This document shows, piece after piece, positions 14,201 to 29,200 of a stretch of 64,000 nt of DNA. The position numbers and the translations under genes are program-made. The notes beneath the pieces are model-generated. The model did not search any database, had not been told where the DNA came from, and was given only the letters and a program-made list of their open reading frames with translations. The DNA lies in contig WNNJ02001529.1 of the NCBI GenBank assembly GCA_012934845.2, positions 1-64,000 of the forward strand, read 5' to 3'. Position 1 is the first letter of the stretch. Every line of letters begins with the position of its first letter. The stretch is from Pomphorhynchus laevis. Lineage: Eukaryota; Acanthocephala; Palaeacanthocephala; Echinorhynchida; Pomphorhynchidae.

Positions 14201-17200
14201 ATTCTTTGACATTAATTTATTCTAAATTAGAGGAATAAGTCCGTATTCTTAAAGTGAAATTGCTTGATTATATATATTTATAGTTATTTCGGTAATTATT
14301 TCACAACCGAAATAATTGCCGTTTCGTTTGATTTGATAATTTATTTTTATTCTATTTATTCGTTTTATTCTATGGTTAGGAAGAAATACAATGAAAGTCA
14401 ATGATTAGACTAAAGTTTATCTTTATAAATGCTATCGCAACTTAAGTATAAGACAATAAAGACAAAGTTGAATAAAGACAATAAAATAGAAAGTCAAAGC
14501 AAAGATGTTTTTCGTAAATATAAACTTCATTGGGTTTTCATATTTGAAATCTAGCATGAAATCTAACAGTAAAATCTTTATATCCAAATCCAAGTTACAA
14601 GCTGATTAGAAAATATTGCAGCTTCACGTATTTATTTTAAAATAAGTAGCTAAAGATCAACCATTATGTAATTAATGAAATTTTATCTTTTACTTATTAA
14701 TTTTAATCAGCTACATTTAATCATCTCACTTTTAATATGTGAGATTACAAAAAGATAAGCAGAAAAATATCAAAATAAGGATTAGAGATCATCAAAACTG
14801 CTATGTTATCAGGTTTCAGCCCCAATTCCTTCACACAAATTAATTTGACTCAAAATATCAGCGGGGACAAATAAGTACTAATGTCGTATTTCCCTGATAA
14901 AATTTGATTATCTTGTGTACCTTGTTCTAAGACAAAAGACTCTGTTTATTAACCATCCATAAAGTTGATTTATAAATTGTAAATTTATAAATAAATTATT
15001 TCGCTTAATAGTTAAAATTTATTTTTAATAATATTTTGTTGATTTATACATTTCCATTATAAGAAAAAGAAAAAATCAACTTGAAAAGTAGCAAAAAAAT
15101 AATGTCGTATCAAGAATACATTGTTTCAGTATTTCTAACTGACGTTATATTGTCGGGAAAACAAAGTTCACGTGTCAATAATAACTTATCAGTAAAGCAA
15201 ATCAGATAACTAAGTCTACATATTTTAAAAATATTACTCAAGAATAAAATTTCAATCAAAATTTTTCTTATCAAATTTTAAATTTAAAATTAAAATTTAA
15301 AATAAAAGTCAATTTTCATGAATTGAATAATGAATAACAGATGATGTATCAGAATAAGGAATGATGGTCATCAGGAGGAACTGCTATGCTATTAAGTTTC
15401 GGCCCCTATTCCTCTCTCTATATCTCAATATTTTAATATTTTTACTATTTTTCAAATCAAATTTTTACCGTTTCACAAATACGGCTAAATCGCCATTAAG
15501 ATCAAGATCGATTCAGTTAATCGACTATAAATTATAAATGAATCACTAGAAAATGATGAATTATAAACGAATTTATAGAAACAGAAAACCTACTGTAAGC
15601 GCTGAATATTGTTTATGCGAGTCTAGTTCTTGAAACGCTTGTCCGTCTAGTATGGCTTCAACCTCTTCTAGCCAATTAAGCACCCTTGTGCATTCACTAT
15701 AGAAACTTGATCTAACTTTTTCAACATATGTAATGCGATCCTCTTCGGTCATCTGGTTATGATTTGCTGCTTCAGTATTGAAAGCTTTAATTTCATTGTT
15801 TTTTCCTTTTCTAACATAACCCCGCCGAATCTAAATCAATTAAATCATAATTTAATTTACATTTTTAATAGTTAATAATTGTTAATCCATTATTGATAAA
15901 GAATTACTGATAATGGATCAAAAGATGGGAAAATTTTATTTTATATTTCGCTAACCTCTGTTAGCATCTTCATAAAATTACTCTGAAGTAATTTTCTGAA
16001 GATGCTAACAGAAGTTAGCGAAATATCAAAAATAATTTCTTCTTTTCTTTGATTATCAAAAATAAATTCCTCTTTTTTCCAATAATTATCGATATAATTT
16101 ACAATTCACGACATTTGCTGAATTTAAGAAATCACTTACACAAGATGACAGTCTCTCGCATTCACTTGAAATCCTTTGTCTTCTCTCTTTAAATCTTAGT
16201 ACACTCGTTAAAATTGCATTAACGTTGCATCCTTTTTCATGATCGGATGTTGTAGATTCACTCTGCTTGGAGGTCATTTTTTCAAGAATCGTTTTTATAA
16301 AATCTGCCTCTTTGCATATCACCTGAAATGCAATAAAATGCGACTTACAAAGTATATAGTTGAGTCAAAATTTATGGTTAATTCTAAACTACGGAATTTC
16401 TAATCAAAGGAGTATATTTAAATATTTGTGACTAAATGAATATTGGTGTAACTCTGTGTAATAGTTCAATTATTTAACTATTACATATTATTATATTTTG
16501 TAATTGATAATTAAATTCAGGCATTAAAGATTATGATAAGAGCAAAATATTCTAAATTGAAATTTAGTTCTCCCTTTTAAAACATAAACAGTTTAGCGTT
16601 TAACTACGTAATTTTCCTATCCTTAAATCATTTAACCTTATTTTTAAATAAGAATTTTCGAACTCATAGTGTTCATACAACATAATTTAGGTAGATGATT
16701 AAGCAAGTGAATTAACGGTATCTTTAAATTAAACTATTTTTGGATTTAGATTTTAGAGTTGTGATTGAAATTGCTTAGTGTGATTGTAATTTATACCAAA
16801 ACGTAAATATCTCGGATGCACATCTAATAACATGTGTACAGTAATTTTAGTGTTAACGTATTTATATTCTTTGTTCATTGATTTATACGATCATGATTTC
16901 CGATGTCTTGAGTCAATCCATGACGCAGGGAGATGTATGTGTGACAAGCCATCCACGACCAAATACCTTATTTAATCCGCATTACATTAAGTTAAAATAC
17001 AAATTTAACACTTTAACTTTTAATTATATAACAATCAACTTTATAACTAAAGATACCAAACTTGAAGAAAATCCACTACTATCGTTTTAAGTTTGATCAG
17101 GTACAACTTATCTGCGACTTTGTTTTTAGTCGCTTTGACTTTATTATATAAGGGCAAAGTATAAAATATTGATCAACGATTGATTCTTCTATTGAAATAA

Positions 17201-20200
17201 TAATGATATAAAAGTAAGCGATTGTTTAACATTAAGTGCGTGAGTAGGCATTTTCTAAATAGATGACTAGTTACTCTTACTCTTGATCTTTTTTGTAGTA
17301 AAATATGTCGACAAACGCTTTCATCGCCACATGTCAGCTTGTACTTCAACAATCTTTTATTTAAAAATTAAAAATGTAAAAATAGCGCTAGTTATGATGG
17401 ACTTTACCGATCCTCAAATTTATCTAATCATCTGTGGAACCTGAGATTTAATATCTATAACATCATGAATTATATTTTGTCGTCCGAGGACGCTTTTTGA
17501 AACAATTAAAATCAGCAGTATTAAAATAATTATAAAATAAAAAATAATAATGCAAAATCAAAATTTAATAATTTAATAATAAATAATTATAAATATAAAA
17601 TAATTGTTATAAAATTTTATATAATTTATATCAACTTAAAATAAAAAATTTAAATTTTAAATAAAAGTCAATTTTTATAAATTGACTAATAAATAGTTTA
17701 AATAGGTCAATTTTTATAAATTGACCAATAATAGACGTTGTATCAGAATAAGGATTAGAGGTCATCAGAATGAACTGCTATGCTATCAGATTTCGGCCGC
17801 TATTCCACGACCCAACATCGCATATGGACAAAATACATGCTAATGGCGTATTTCCTCTAATGAAATTAGATTATCTAGTATCTTGTTCTAATACAAAGTA
17901 TATTATTTATTATCCATCAAAATTTTACACCTAAGAGTTTAAATTTATTCTTTATATTATTGTTTTGATTTATATATTTTACTATTTTCTGCTTGATGTT
18001 ATTTTTATAGTAACCTAGTTTAAAATATGTATCTATTAAATTATTTAAATGATTTTGAAGAAAACCAATATCATTACATATTGTTGCAATTCTTAAAATT
18101 TCATTATTTAATGTACTTATATTTTATATTATATGGTATGCATGAATGCTCATGCAAAAATATGTTTCTTGTAAATTTAAATGTCATCTTTACGATATAA
18201 ATTAATAGTAGTTTTAGTTAATGTTAATTTAATGTTCATATTTAGATATATACTTTCTTTACCATATGTTTCATATGGTAAAACATATGTTTCATATATT
18301 TATATAATTTACATTTAGATAAATAAAAACGATGTTTTTATAGATTGTTTTAGTAAAGACGATGTTTTAATAAAGACAGATATGTGTCTGCTGTATATTT
18401 AATTAAATTTTAAATTTGATGTTAATTTAAAGTTCATATCTAAATATATATTATCTTTAAAAGTAGTTTTAATTTATGACTACTTTTAATTTAATTTAAT
18501 TAAAAGTATTTAATTTGATTAAATACTACTTTTATTTTAATTAACCAATTAATAAAATTAACTTAATTTAATTACATTATTTAATTAAAATATTTTTAAT
18601 TTAAATAAAAGTATTTAACTACTTTTAATTAAATTAAATGTAATATTTACGATATAAATTAAAAGTAGTTTTAGTTTATTTATTATCCATCAAAATTTGC
18701 CACTTAAGAGTTTAAATTTATTCTTTATATTATTGTGTTGATTTATATATTTTACTATTTTCTGCTTGATGTTATTTTTATAGTAACCTAGTTTAAAATA
18801 TGTATCTATTAAATTATTTAAATGATTTTGAAGAAAGCCAATATCATTACATATTGTTGAAATTCTTAAAATTTCATTATTTAATGTATTATATTTTATA
18901 TTATATGGTATGCATGAATGCTCATGCAAAAATATGTTTCTTGTAAATTTAAATATGTCATCTTTACGATATAAATTAATAGTAGTTTTAGTTAATGTTA
19001 ATTCAATGTTCATATCTAGATATACACCTTTATCATAAATATTAGTTTTATTGAGAATAAGGCTGCCTGAATAAATTTGTTCGCTTATTGAATAAAAATA
19101 CACTGTTCTTAATATAAATGTTCTGTATATGAACAGTTATAAACAAATTAATATGCTAAGAATGCTTAAAAATTAGTCAGCTATAAGTAGGCTACTATTA
19201 TAGCTGATTATTTACTACAGATCTACACTTTATTTATCAACGTTTTTATCAAGATATACATTTAATATGTTGTCATAACCACAGGACGGACAATACATCA
19301 TATTTATTCTAATATTATATGAAGAAAAGTACAAAAATATTATATTATATACTATATTATATAAAAATTTATATTATATGCATATTTTTGTATGCATGAA
19401 TGCTCATGCAAAAATATGTTGTAAATTTAAATATGTCATCTTTACGATATAAATTAATAGTAGTTTTAGTTAATGTTAATTAAAGTTCATATCTAGATAT
19501 ATACCTTCTTATCATTAATATTGGTTTTGTTAAGAATAAGGCTTCCTGGATAAATTTGTTCACTAATTGAATAAAAATTATTAGAATTAAATACACATAT
19601 ATCATCAATGTATCGAAACATATTTCATATATTTATATTGTTTAGATTTAGTTTTTACACAGTTATGAACAAATTCATATTCCATAAAGCTTAAAAACAA
19701 GTCAGCTATAATTGGGCTACTATTACCACCCATTGGAAACACTTTTTATTTGTTTAGATTTAAGAATTGCAACAATTTGTAGTCTTTGTAATTAATATTC
19801 GTTTTATTAATAATATTTCATATCTTTATATAATTATTTTTTCCACTTCATTTCGCAAAGCCAAATGAAGTGGAAGGCAGTACATTGGTTGACTTAAGGC
19901 TGCAGGCAGGTTTCCCACTGCTGTACGTGACGCTGATCCTTTGCATAAGCCAACAAAACGAACGGCGCTTGCCGGTTGTGCGTTCGATCCTTATTTTTGG
20001 CCATTAGGGTATACTCACTAATCATTAAAAACGCTTTTTCTATAATTAATATAATCACATTAATATAATCACATTAATATAATAACATTAATATAATCAC
20101 ATTAATATAATAACATTAATATAATCACATTAATATAATAACATTAATATAATCACATTAATATAATCACATTGATATAATCACATTAATATAATCACAT

Positions 20201-23200
20201 TAATATAATCACATTAATATAATCACATTAATATAATCACATTAATATAATCACATTAATATAATCACAGAAAATAAGGAAATAAAAGTCTTTTTTAATT
20301 CAAAAAGACCTTTTAGAAATTTAAAAAGTGTCGCTTGATATAAAATTCTCGAATAGTTCCCTAATAATATATCATAGTAAATATGCGTCCATGCTAATTT
20401 AAAAATTTTTTCTGATCATGTAAGTCTTCTCCGAATGAAAAGTATCTACTCTAAATGACGTGATTTATAAATCACGTCTTAAAACCACATTTTAAATCAC
20501 GTCTACTTAAGAGGTCTTAATGAAGTCTTAAATTAGATGTAAGTAATTTATACTAAAACACGTGATCCATTAAATGTATTGTTATTAAACTACTGAATTT
20601 ACATTAAACAAAAATAAACCAAGAATGCATAGCACACCTACCTCTATGTTAAACGAACATCTTTGTTTAGCATCATTTAAATGTTTTAATCACCATCATG
20701 TTTTAGCAACACATTTAGACAACACTCACTTTTGACATTTAAATCAATCAAAAAAGCACAAGAAATTGCAGTCTAACTACATGACAAAATTTGCTTATAA
20801 AATTTACAAATTATGAGTCATTCGTTAGACTTTGGTTTTGGTTTCTAGTCAAAATACAAATATTTAGGTAATTAAAAGTAAATTTCTATGGATAAACAAC
20901 TTTTGAATATCAGCAAAACTGCAGAAGGAATTTGTTTTTAAGAGTGAGGAAGACAATACGATGAACCATCATATATTTAATCAAAAATATATAAAAAATG
21001 GTACGTTCAGCATTTGTGACATATTTCATTCTAATCTCGTGAAATATGTTTTTGCCTGAAATACAGACTTAATGATATTGCTTTAATAAGTCTAGTTTTT
21101 GCAATATCACATATATTTACAAAACCTAAATTTTCTGTTCCATTAATATAATTTTATTAATAATTACTTTGTCAAGTTAGTTTAATCATAACAAAATATA
21201 CGAAAGAATCAAAATACAAACATTAATCTTAACTTAGGACGAAAGAATCAAAACACTTTTCCTGGAAATATAAATAAATATTATTTATATAGAAGTATTA
21301 GAAATATATTTTACAAATAAATAATTTCCATTTCTAATATAGAAATACAGTTTATTCTGTTGTTTAATCTTTAACTTACAAATCGACTCGCCACTCTGCA
21401 TAATGATCATTTGGAATTTATGTTCAAACACCGCATGGAAATATTAGGTTCTATTATCACCCAATTAGCCAACTGGAAGTATTATGTTATTTTTAAGTAA
21501 CATTTTATATTATTAAATTTGAGAAAGGTAAAAGCGTCTGGCCAAAACACTACTGTTCAAACACCGCATGGTAGTATTAGGTTCTATTATCACCCAATTA
21601 GCCGATTGGAAGTATTATGTTATTTTTAAGTAACATTTTATATTATTGAATTTGAGAAAGGTAAAAGCGTCTGGCCAAAACACTACTGTTCAAACACCGC
21701 ATGGAAATATTAGGTTCTATTATCACCCAATTAGCCGATTGGAAGTATTATGTTATTTTTAAGTAACATTTTATATTATTGAATTTGAGAAAGGTAAAAG
21801 CGTCTGGCCAAAACACTACTGTTCAAACACCGCATGGAAATATTAGGTTCTATATCACTCAAGTAGCCGATTGGAAGTATTATGTTATTTTTAAGTAGCA
21901 TTTTATATTATTAAATTTGAGAAAGATTATAGCGTCTGGCCAAAACACTATGGTGTTTAAAGAAAAATAAGTTACATGAATCTCGTAAGGTAAACATCGA
22001 GCCTATAAAACGAAAACGTTAAACTTTTAAAAAAATTTTGACCAAACCAATTTTAGTATTTCATTAAGGAATAAAAAAATTAGATCGAATCTTAAATGCC
22101 AGCTTAATCCAAACACATTTTATTATTATTCATTGTGTGATTATTCTTCTGATTGCGGCACCATACTATCCTCACAGGTATTGTTCTTATTATTGATACA
22201 GCAGGACGTTACTAATCAGCCTAGATGGGGCTCATCCAGAATTATGTTATTAGTTGTTGAATGTATTTCATATACAATTAATTATATTTGAAATAAAATA
22301 TCGATATAAGTGTTAAATATCCGAGATTCTCGCAAGTAATAATGAACATATAGGTTATTTAAAGGGTACTTAGGTATTAAATTACTAATAGAATCTATAT
22401 TGTTTAATTGTAATTTTAGCCATACAAATTCAGCAATGTGAATTTTAATTCTAATTTCAGCAATATAATTAATTCAACTGCAATAAAAAAATCGGCATTT
22501 CAATGAAACCATTGCAATATACGGGCGACATCTAATTAAGCAAATAATTGAACGGCTGAGTTTGATTAAGTCAATATCAGCACATTTTGAAGAGAGATTT
22601 GAGAATATATTTACCTAGTCTTCTTCAAATGTAAGTAAATTAGAAACAAAATACAATGATGTAAATACAGATCTAATTACAAGATAAAACAACATTATTT
22701 ACATGAATGACTCACAATAAAATATTGTGAGTCATTATAATTTGATATATATACGGCATGTGTTATATAAATCAGTGTGGATCGAACCACTTCTCGGAGT
22801 CTTTTATTCCTATCAGACTTATATATTTACTTAGCGGTAGGAAAATTAAAAAGCGAGTAAAAAATTGTTCTTAGAAAAAATATACATTAATTAACTAGTT
22901 TCGGATTAAACCTTCTTCAGAATGCACTTGTTTGTTTTTCTTCTTTGGACAAAGTATAAATAAACTTATTAATTTATCAATAAATTTTATAAATTTATCA
23001 AATAAATTTATATCAAATTTATTTTAAGTTAACATGTTGGTTGACTATACACTGTTAGTCTATAAATTAATACTCTACATGTTGACTATATACTGTTATA
23101 GTCAAACATAAATTAAATCATAAATTAATTTATTAATTAAATCATTCATTAAATTATTTCATGCAAACTTTTCAGCCCAAAGGCGTCACAAAAATATATG

Positions 23201-26200
23201 CAAAAATTATGGTTGAAATATAATTATATTAATTAAATATTTTATCATTAATAAAGTATTGTTAATAATATTATTATTTAATTAAATTTTTTATATTATT
23301 TGATTATACTAATTAATTGTTATTAAAAATAATAACGATTAATTATTAAATGATTATATAAAAAAATAAAAAATTTAATTAAATTAATTAATTAAATTAA
23401 ATTATTAATTTAATTTAATTAAAATTAATTTTATTTTTTATAATTATAATAATTAATAATTATTAATCAATAATTATATAATTGGAGAATAATTAACAAA
23501 CTGTATTTATAAATAGGCAGTAATATCGACGGCAACCAAATTACAGCAATACAATATGCGATTTAAATGCAAAAGCTTAACTGTATATAAACTTAATTAA
23601 TAATAAATTAATAATAATCACCAAACACAAAATTGAATCAATTCCCTATTTTGGATTGTAAGTAAGCCTATTCGACATCAAAATTTTAGAATTTAATTAT
23701 TTTCTCAAGTGCAAAATGAGAAATAAAAGTTGTACGTATTGAAATAATATCAACAACATTGAGTCTAAAAACTCTAATAAAAAATATTAATTAGAAACTT
23801 ATTGAAGTTGTGTATTTGGTGAGAAATCAATATCCATCGTTTCCATTAAAAATAAAGTTCTGGAGATAAAATGCTTATTCACAAAGAAGTGATAGAAGCG
23901 TAAAAGAGAACTAGCTGTATGTAAGAAGATTTTACGCATCCAGTATTTTTATAGAGGATGTGCAAAAGAGAAAGATCAAATGTTTAGTTTGCAAATATTC
24001 AACGTTCAAATGCAGATTCTTATGTAGGGCAGAAGCTCAAGTTCGTATATAATAGCATTTTTTACGTCTTCTTTAATTCAAGGTATTTTAAAACCGAATG
24101 TATTTGTCAACCGCTTGAGAAATCACATTTAAACAAATGGCATTTGTTTGTGTATGTTAACCGTTTATTAGACAAGACATTCCGGAATAGTTTATTGAAT
24201 TCTAAAATCGATTATTTTTGTAATTTAATTGTGTAAATGGTGTTTTGGATTTTAAAATTAATTATTTTTGTAATTGAATGACGCAAATGGTTTATTGAAT
24301 TTTGAAATTGATTATTTTCATAATTTAATGAAGTAAATTTGACTTAAACAATTAATAGCTTCATTGACTTGATAAATATATAAATTATATAACAACATCT
24401 GATGATGAATGCAGTACCATTTAAAATGTAACATAAATTTAATGAATTCTTTACATAATTGTAACCACATTGAAAATTATATATTTTTATATTTATATCT
24501 AAATGATTCTTATAATCGCCAAAAAATATTTAATTTCACCGTAATTTCTATTATTGTTGAAAAAGTACATTAAAAATAAAACAACTTACTATTTTCATTA
24601 CCATCATTAAGGATTTAGAATAATTTAGATAATATCAATACTCAATACAAGTGGTGAATTCATTGCGTCCAACCTATTCTTAAAACTTGTCTGAAACAAA
24701 GCATTCGATTTTCATGGTTATCAATGTATTGAAATCTTTAAAAGCTTGAATAGATTGTATACTTGAATATTAATATTGCGGCATTAATATTATTAACATA
24801 TAATTAACATATTATTAATTAATGACATATTAATAATTATTAATTATGTAATAATTAATAATTAATTAACGCAGTTTGTGAGTTGTCAAGTAAGATTTGT
24901 CCGTCATTGGCAATTACGTTAAGGAATATTTAATTAAGTAACAACTCTTTAAGTTATAAGTCCTTAAGATGAGCTCAGATAACAGCATATAGGAAGGATG
25001 ATCATCATTTTTATAACTAACAAGTAAACTTCAAACAACTGCTTCGAATTAAGTAATAGTTTATACAAAGATCTAGAAAATGCTAAAGCCAAGTGCTCAA
25101 CTTATAATTAATAAATCAAATGCAATCATAATTAATTAATATTTAATTGATAATTAAGTAATAATTAACAATATTAATAATTAATAGATCATTAAACATA
25201 AAATTGAATCGATCCTCTATTTTAATTGCAAGTCAGTCTATTAGACAATTTTAGAATTTAATTATTTTGGTGGCTTGTTCAAAATAAAGCCTAAACGTGT
25301 TCCGTCTGAAATTGCATATATGATATCTTGTTTGTAATGATCCAGCAAAAATGTAGGCCAAATCACACAAGAATTAAAAACAAGAGTATATCAACACAAA
25401 TACACATTCAAAAGTAGCGATAAATTGTCGGCATTGGTCAACCACTGGCTTACACATGATCATCGTATTGACATAGATAATGCCAGAATAATCGAAATAG
25501 ATAGTGGTTGGAAACGAAGACTCATAAAATAATCGATTTTTACTAAAAGCAACGAGAAGATAATGGAAGGCAACAAAGATCACTGGAACTTAAGGATTCC
25601 AATACTTTAAAGTTGAAGGATCAAGCACATTCTTCTTGGAAATGCATGCATATATAATACTAATGAACCAGTCACTACACGGAGAGAATTATCAACTACT
25701 GAAAAGGGCTATTGAATAACGGAAAGCTAGAGAACATTAGATTGCATTTTTATCCATGTATAAAAATAAAATTAGAATACATTTTTCATCAAATGTAATC
25801 TTAAATGATATAATTAATAGATTATTTATTCGCTATTGTTAGGGAAAATATTTTATTTAAAATCAATAATTTTCAGTTTTTAGGTTTCTCTTATTTTTAG
25901 ACTTATAATCTAATGTGCGATAATTATTTTGAACATACTGAGTGGCGACATAACAATCACCTCGCACATGTTTTCTTGTTTATCACGCTTAGAAGATTTT
26001 ACACTCATCATAACATATCTAACACTTAGTGTTTCGTGAGTCGCTAACATCTTGTCAGTTGATTGCACTTAAAATTATTACTTAGTGGACAATATGAACG
26101 GAATTCCAGTGATCGGCATCTCGATTAAGATTTAACTATTCAGTTGATAATCCATCGAGTGAATTGATCTTGAAATGCGTTTCAAGATTAATGGTAGTGG

Positions 26201-29200
26201 TATTAAAGTGTCGTTTTTTGTCTCGTAGAATTCAATAGTTAAACAAATGTTCTGAGAAAAAGGCCACTTGCTAAACATTCTTACCTTGTATCAGTAAGAG
26301 ATCAGCTAACTACGTAATTTATGTTATTAAGAAATTAAAAATAATGATAAATAGAATTTAAATAATTAAATAATGTAAATATATAAATAATATATTATTA
26401 TAATTATATATAATTAAAAATAAACATAAATTATATAGTTATAATAATATTATTATAAAATATTATAAGTTATATAAATCTAAGTTAAGAACATTTTAAG
26501 ATCAACATATTTATTTTAGTGCAAAATACGTAGACTCAGATAAAAAATCTAATATATAATTCCATATATTATTTAATAATATATTATATAATATAATAAT
26601 ATATTAGAGTTCTACACCGCCATATTTCGATGCAGCAATAATAATTTGACAAACATACAAACCATACAAGAACTTAAAAGAAATAGCCACAATTAGTGTA
26701 CTAAGGTTCTTGAGTATAATATACCCAAGCCTTGTGATAATAAGAGTTCATTAGCATAAATACCGTAAGAAAATATTCATTTGAACAAATAAACCAAATC
26801 AATTTTTTTCAAAGATCAAACAATTGTGTTGCTGAATAATCTTATATTATCATACTGTATCTAAAGCATCTAAATATGATAGCTCTTTTAATATAATAAT
26901 ATATATTTTTAACAATAAATTATATTTATAATTATTACATATGTTGTGCACGTTAACTGATAATCACTGCCTGTCAAAATTTTTCTACAAGTTAAAATAT
27001 AAAATTGCGTATTGATCGAGTTGTAACGAGGTAAGACAACTGTTTGAAAAATCAAAGATTTAAAATTATTATTATTTAAATAATCGCAATTAAACGATGT
27101 TTATGAAAATGGATTATTAGTGGCGACATCAATGTTTAAAGTTGTCTTACAACAGCTTTATATTATTCTACAAAGATACAAAGATATGCAACTTTGTAAA
27201 TTTACTTTTTTAGTTAAAATAATTATTGAATTTTATCGCGAAATTTACCAGATATTGCCATAATTCCTATTGATAGTTAAAAATTTATATACTTTTGGAT
27301 CTCAATATGTTTATTGAAATTTATAGATAAATTTTAATTTTATACATACATTTATCTTTAGCATCGCGATTTTGGCTTGTGCTTCGTCATCCGTGTTTGC
27401 GTGACTTATTTCATTTAAACATCTTTCTTTGTCATTAAGCCACCGTTCACAATGCGCTAATTCTTCGTCCATTTCTTTAATATATATCAAATTCTCCTGA
27501 GCGGTTATTAGATTGTTTTCAACGAATCTGGCAATTGTGCACCAATTATCGGTTAATTTTGTGATACGTTTTCGCAAATCATCGTCAATGTAATTTTTAT
27601 CGTCATCTTCGTAAATGGATGACGATTTCAACATGCTTTCAAGTTCCGATACGTCACTTTGTTTACTCTGCATTGCTCGTTCAAGCAACCGTAACGTGTG
27701 TAAATTTTGTTGAAGTTCACTCTTATATTCCGACGGGTAGCTCAATGCACCTGATAACCTGGTTATTTGCTCTTCAGTTTGTTGAACCCAAGATTCTAAT
27801 TCTTCAAGCACTGTTATTTGATCGGAAATAAAGAGCCGATGAAGACTAAATTTGCATAAATTATAATTAGCATAAGCATATATTTCAATTCTAATAAACA
27901 TCAACTATTTTTAATCGGTAAAATTATCAGTCTAGATCGTAAATGTATATTTTAAATGTTATCTAAAAATTATAATTTCAATAATTTTTGAATGACATTA
28001 TTTTCGAGATTTGTATAAACAGTTCTAAATTAAGGATAATAGATAATGAGTTATAAATCTTGATAAATATTTATTTGATTATTTATTTAATTATTTATTA
28101 TATTATTTATAATAAAAATCATGAGTTAACGAATATATTAGTAAAATATGTATTAATCAAATATATTTAAATAATTAAACGAATGTAAAACTTAATTAAG
28201 TAAAAACAAATAAATTGTGTTGAAATAAGACAATGAATAAAAGCGCATTTGTAATTATAACTTTTCAATACTATTTGTTTGAGAAATTTGTAAATAAATT
28301 GCAATTGCTTATTAACTCAAAATATTATAATTTAATTTTTAATTTATAATTTTAAAATCACCTTTTATTGTATTCGTCTACACGCAGTTTCAGCTTTCGC
28401 CATAGGTCGACAACCATTTGTTGAATGTAATTGGCTTCATTATTTTCCGTGCTAGATAATGTGGAGTCTGAAGCAAATTGATCGGCTAAGCGCTTAACCT
28501 CAGTAGTTTGTTCTTCAAGTGAACTGATGTGTTGCATAAAAACCTACAAGCCTCATTTTAGTATGTAAATTTAAAAACAAATATTTATACTTCTCGCGAA
28601 TGATAGGATTCTTTTAAAAACCGTCTATCAATATCTTCATTTAGTTCAATTGTACAGCCTATCATCGCATTTCTTAGTAAATCCATCAATTGATTTGCAT
28701 TATATACAAACAGTTCAAATTCGTGCTTGTTATCATTTCGTGATTCGAGCCACTTAAAGGATAATTATTTCATAGTCTGGAAAATTCTTTAAAAACAGCC
28801 ACAAAAAGGTACGCTTTTCGACATATAATGTCTAAAGATAGTTGCGTTCTACAAAAACTATTTCAGATCATTTTATCATCTTATCAAAAGTGAGATTTTT
28901 CAAAATGTAAACTAAATTACTAAAAATAACTAAATAATTCAAATAATTCAATTACTTAAAGTAATTAAAAGTCAAAATGAGTTAAATTGGTAAATCGATA
29001 AGGGATTCTCAATATTATTAATGATTTAAATATTAATGTAAAAATATTAAGATGCGCAATAAACACATTTATGGAAGAGAATATACAAAAATTTATTTAA
29101 ATAAAAATGTATGCAGATGTGTGGTGGAAGTAAAACTTGTATTAATAAATTGTCGGTAAGTTGTCGATAATTTTTATATCAGAATTTTCGTTAGCAATTT

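Larger units (their letters stand above)
10988..15593. other. Dystrophin intron 13
   Basis: Intron of 4606 nt carrying the best Naiad-like RT element (about 11695-13515) and two 3'-end fragments of the same family (14760-15062, 15196-15420), all in the same orientation as dystrophin. The stretches 10990-11690 and 13520-14760 are plain AT-rich sequence. Confidence 0.75.
16323..27349. other. Dystrophin intron 11 (11 kb)
   Basis: Largest intron. From right to left: plain AT-rich sequence (25640-27349), a Penelope-like endonuclease fragment (25260-25630), AT-rich sequence with small duplications (22270-25250), a SINE-like copy (22139-22265), a 4 x 133-bp array (21421-21952), a 14-bp minisatellite (20046-20270), Naiad-like RT fragments (17515-19760) and plain sequence (16330-17500). 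Confidence 0.75.

Noticed and set aside
16878-17090. Plus-strand open frame of 70 codons
   Set aside because: AT-rich composition and no homology; a chance frame within intron 11.
19970-20000. tRNA gene suggested by the B-box core
   Set aside because: No cloverleaf, anticodon arm or A box could be drawn; at best a SINE relic.
20046-20270. CRISPR-like array
   Set aside because: Units are contiguous 14-mers without spacers, and the locus is clearly eukaryotic; it is a minisatellite.
25374-25583. Minus-strand open frame with hydrophobic residues
   Set aside because: The plus strand encodes a recognisable GIY-YIG fragment at the same place; the minus frame is its shadow.
27619-27831. Plus-strand open frame of 70 codons
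   Set aside because: Antisense of dystrophin exon 11.
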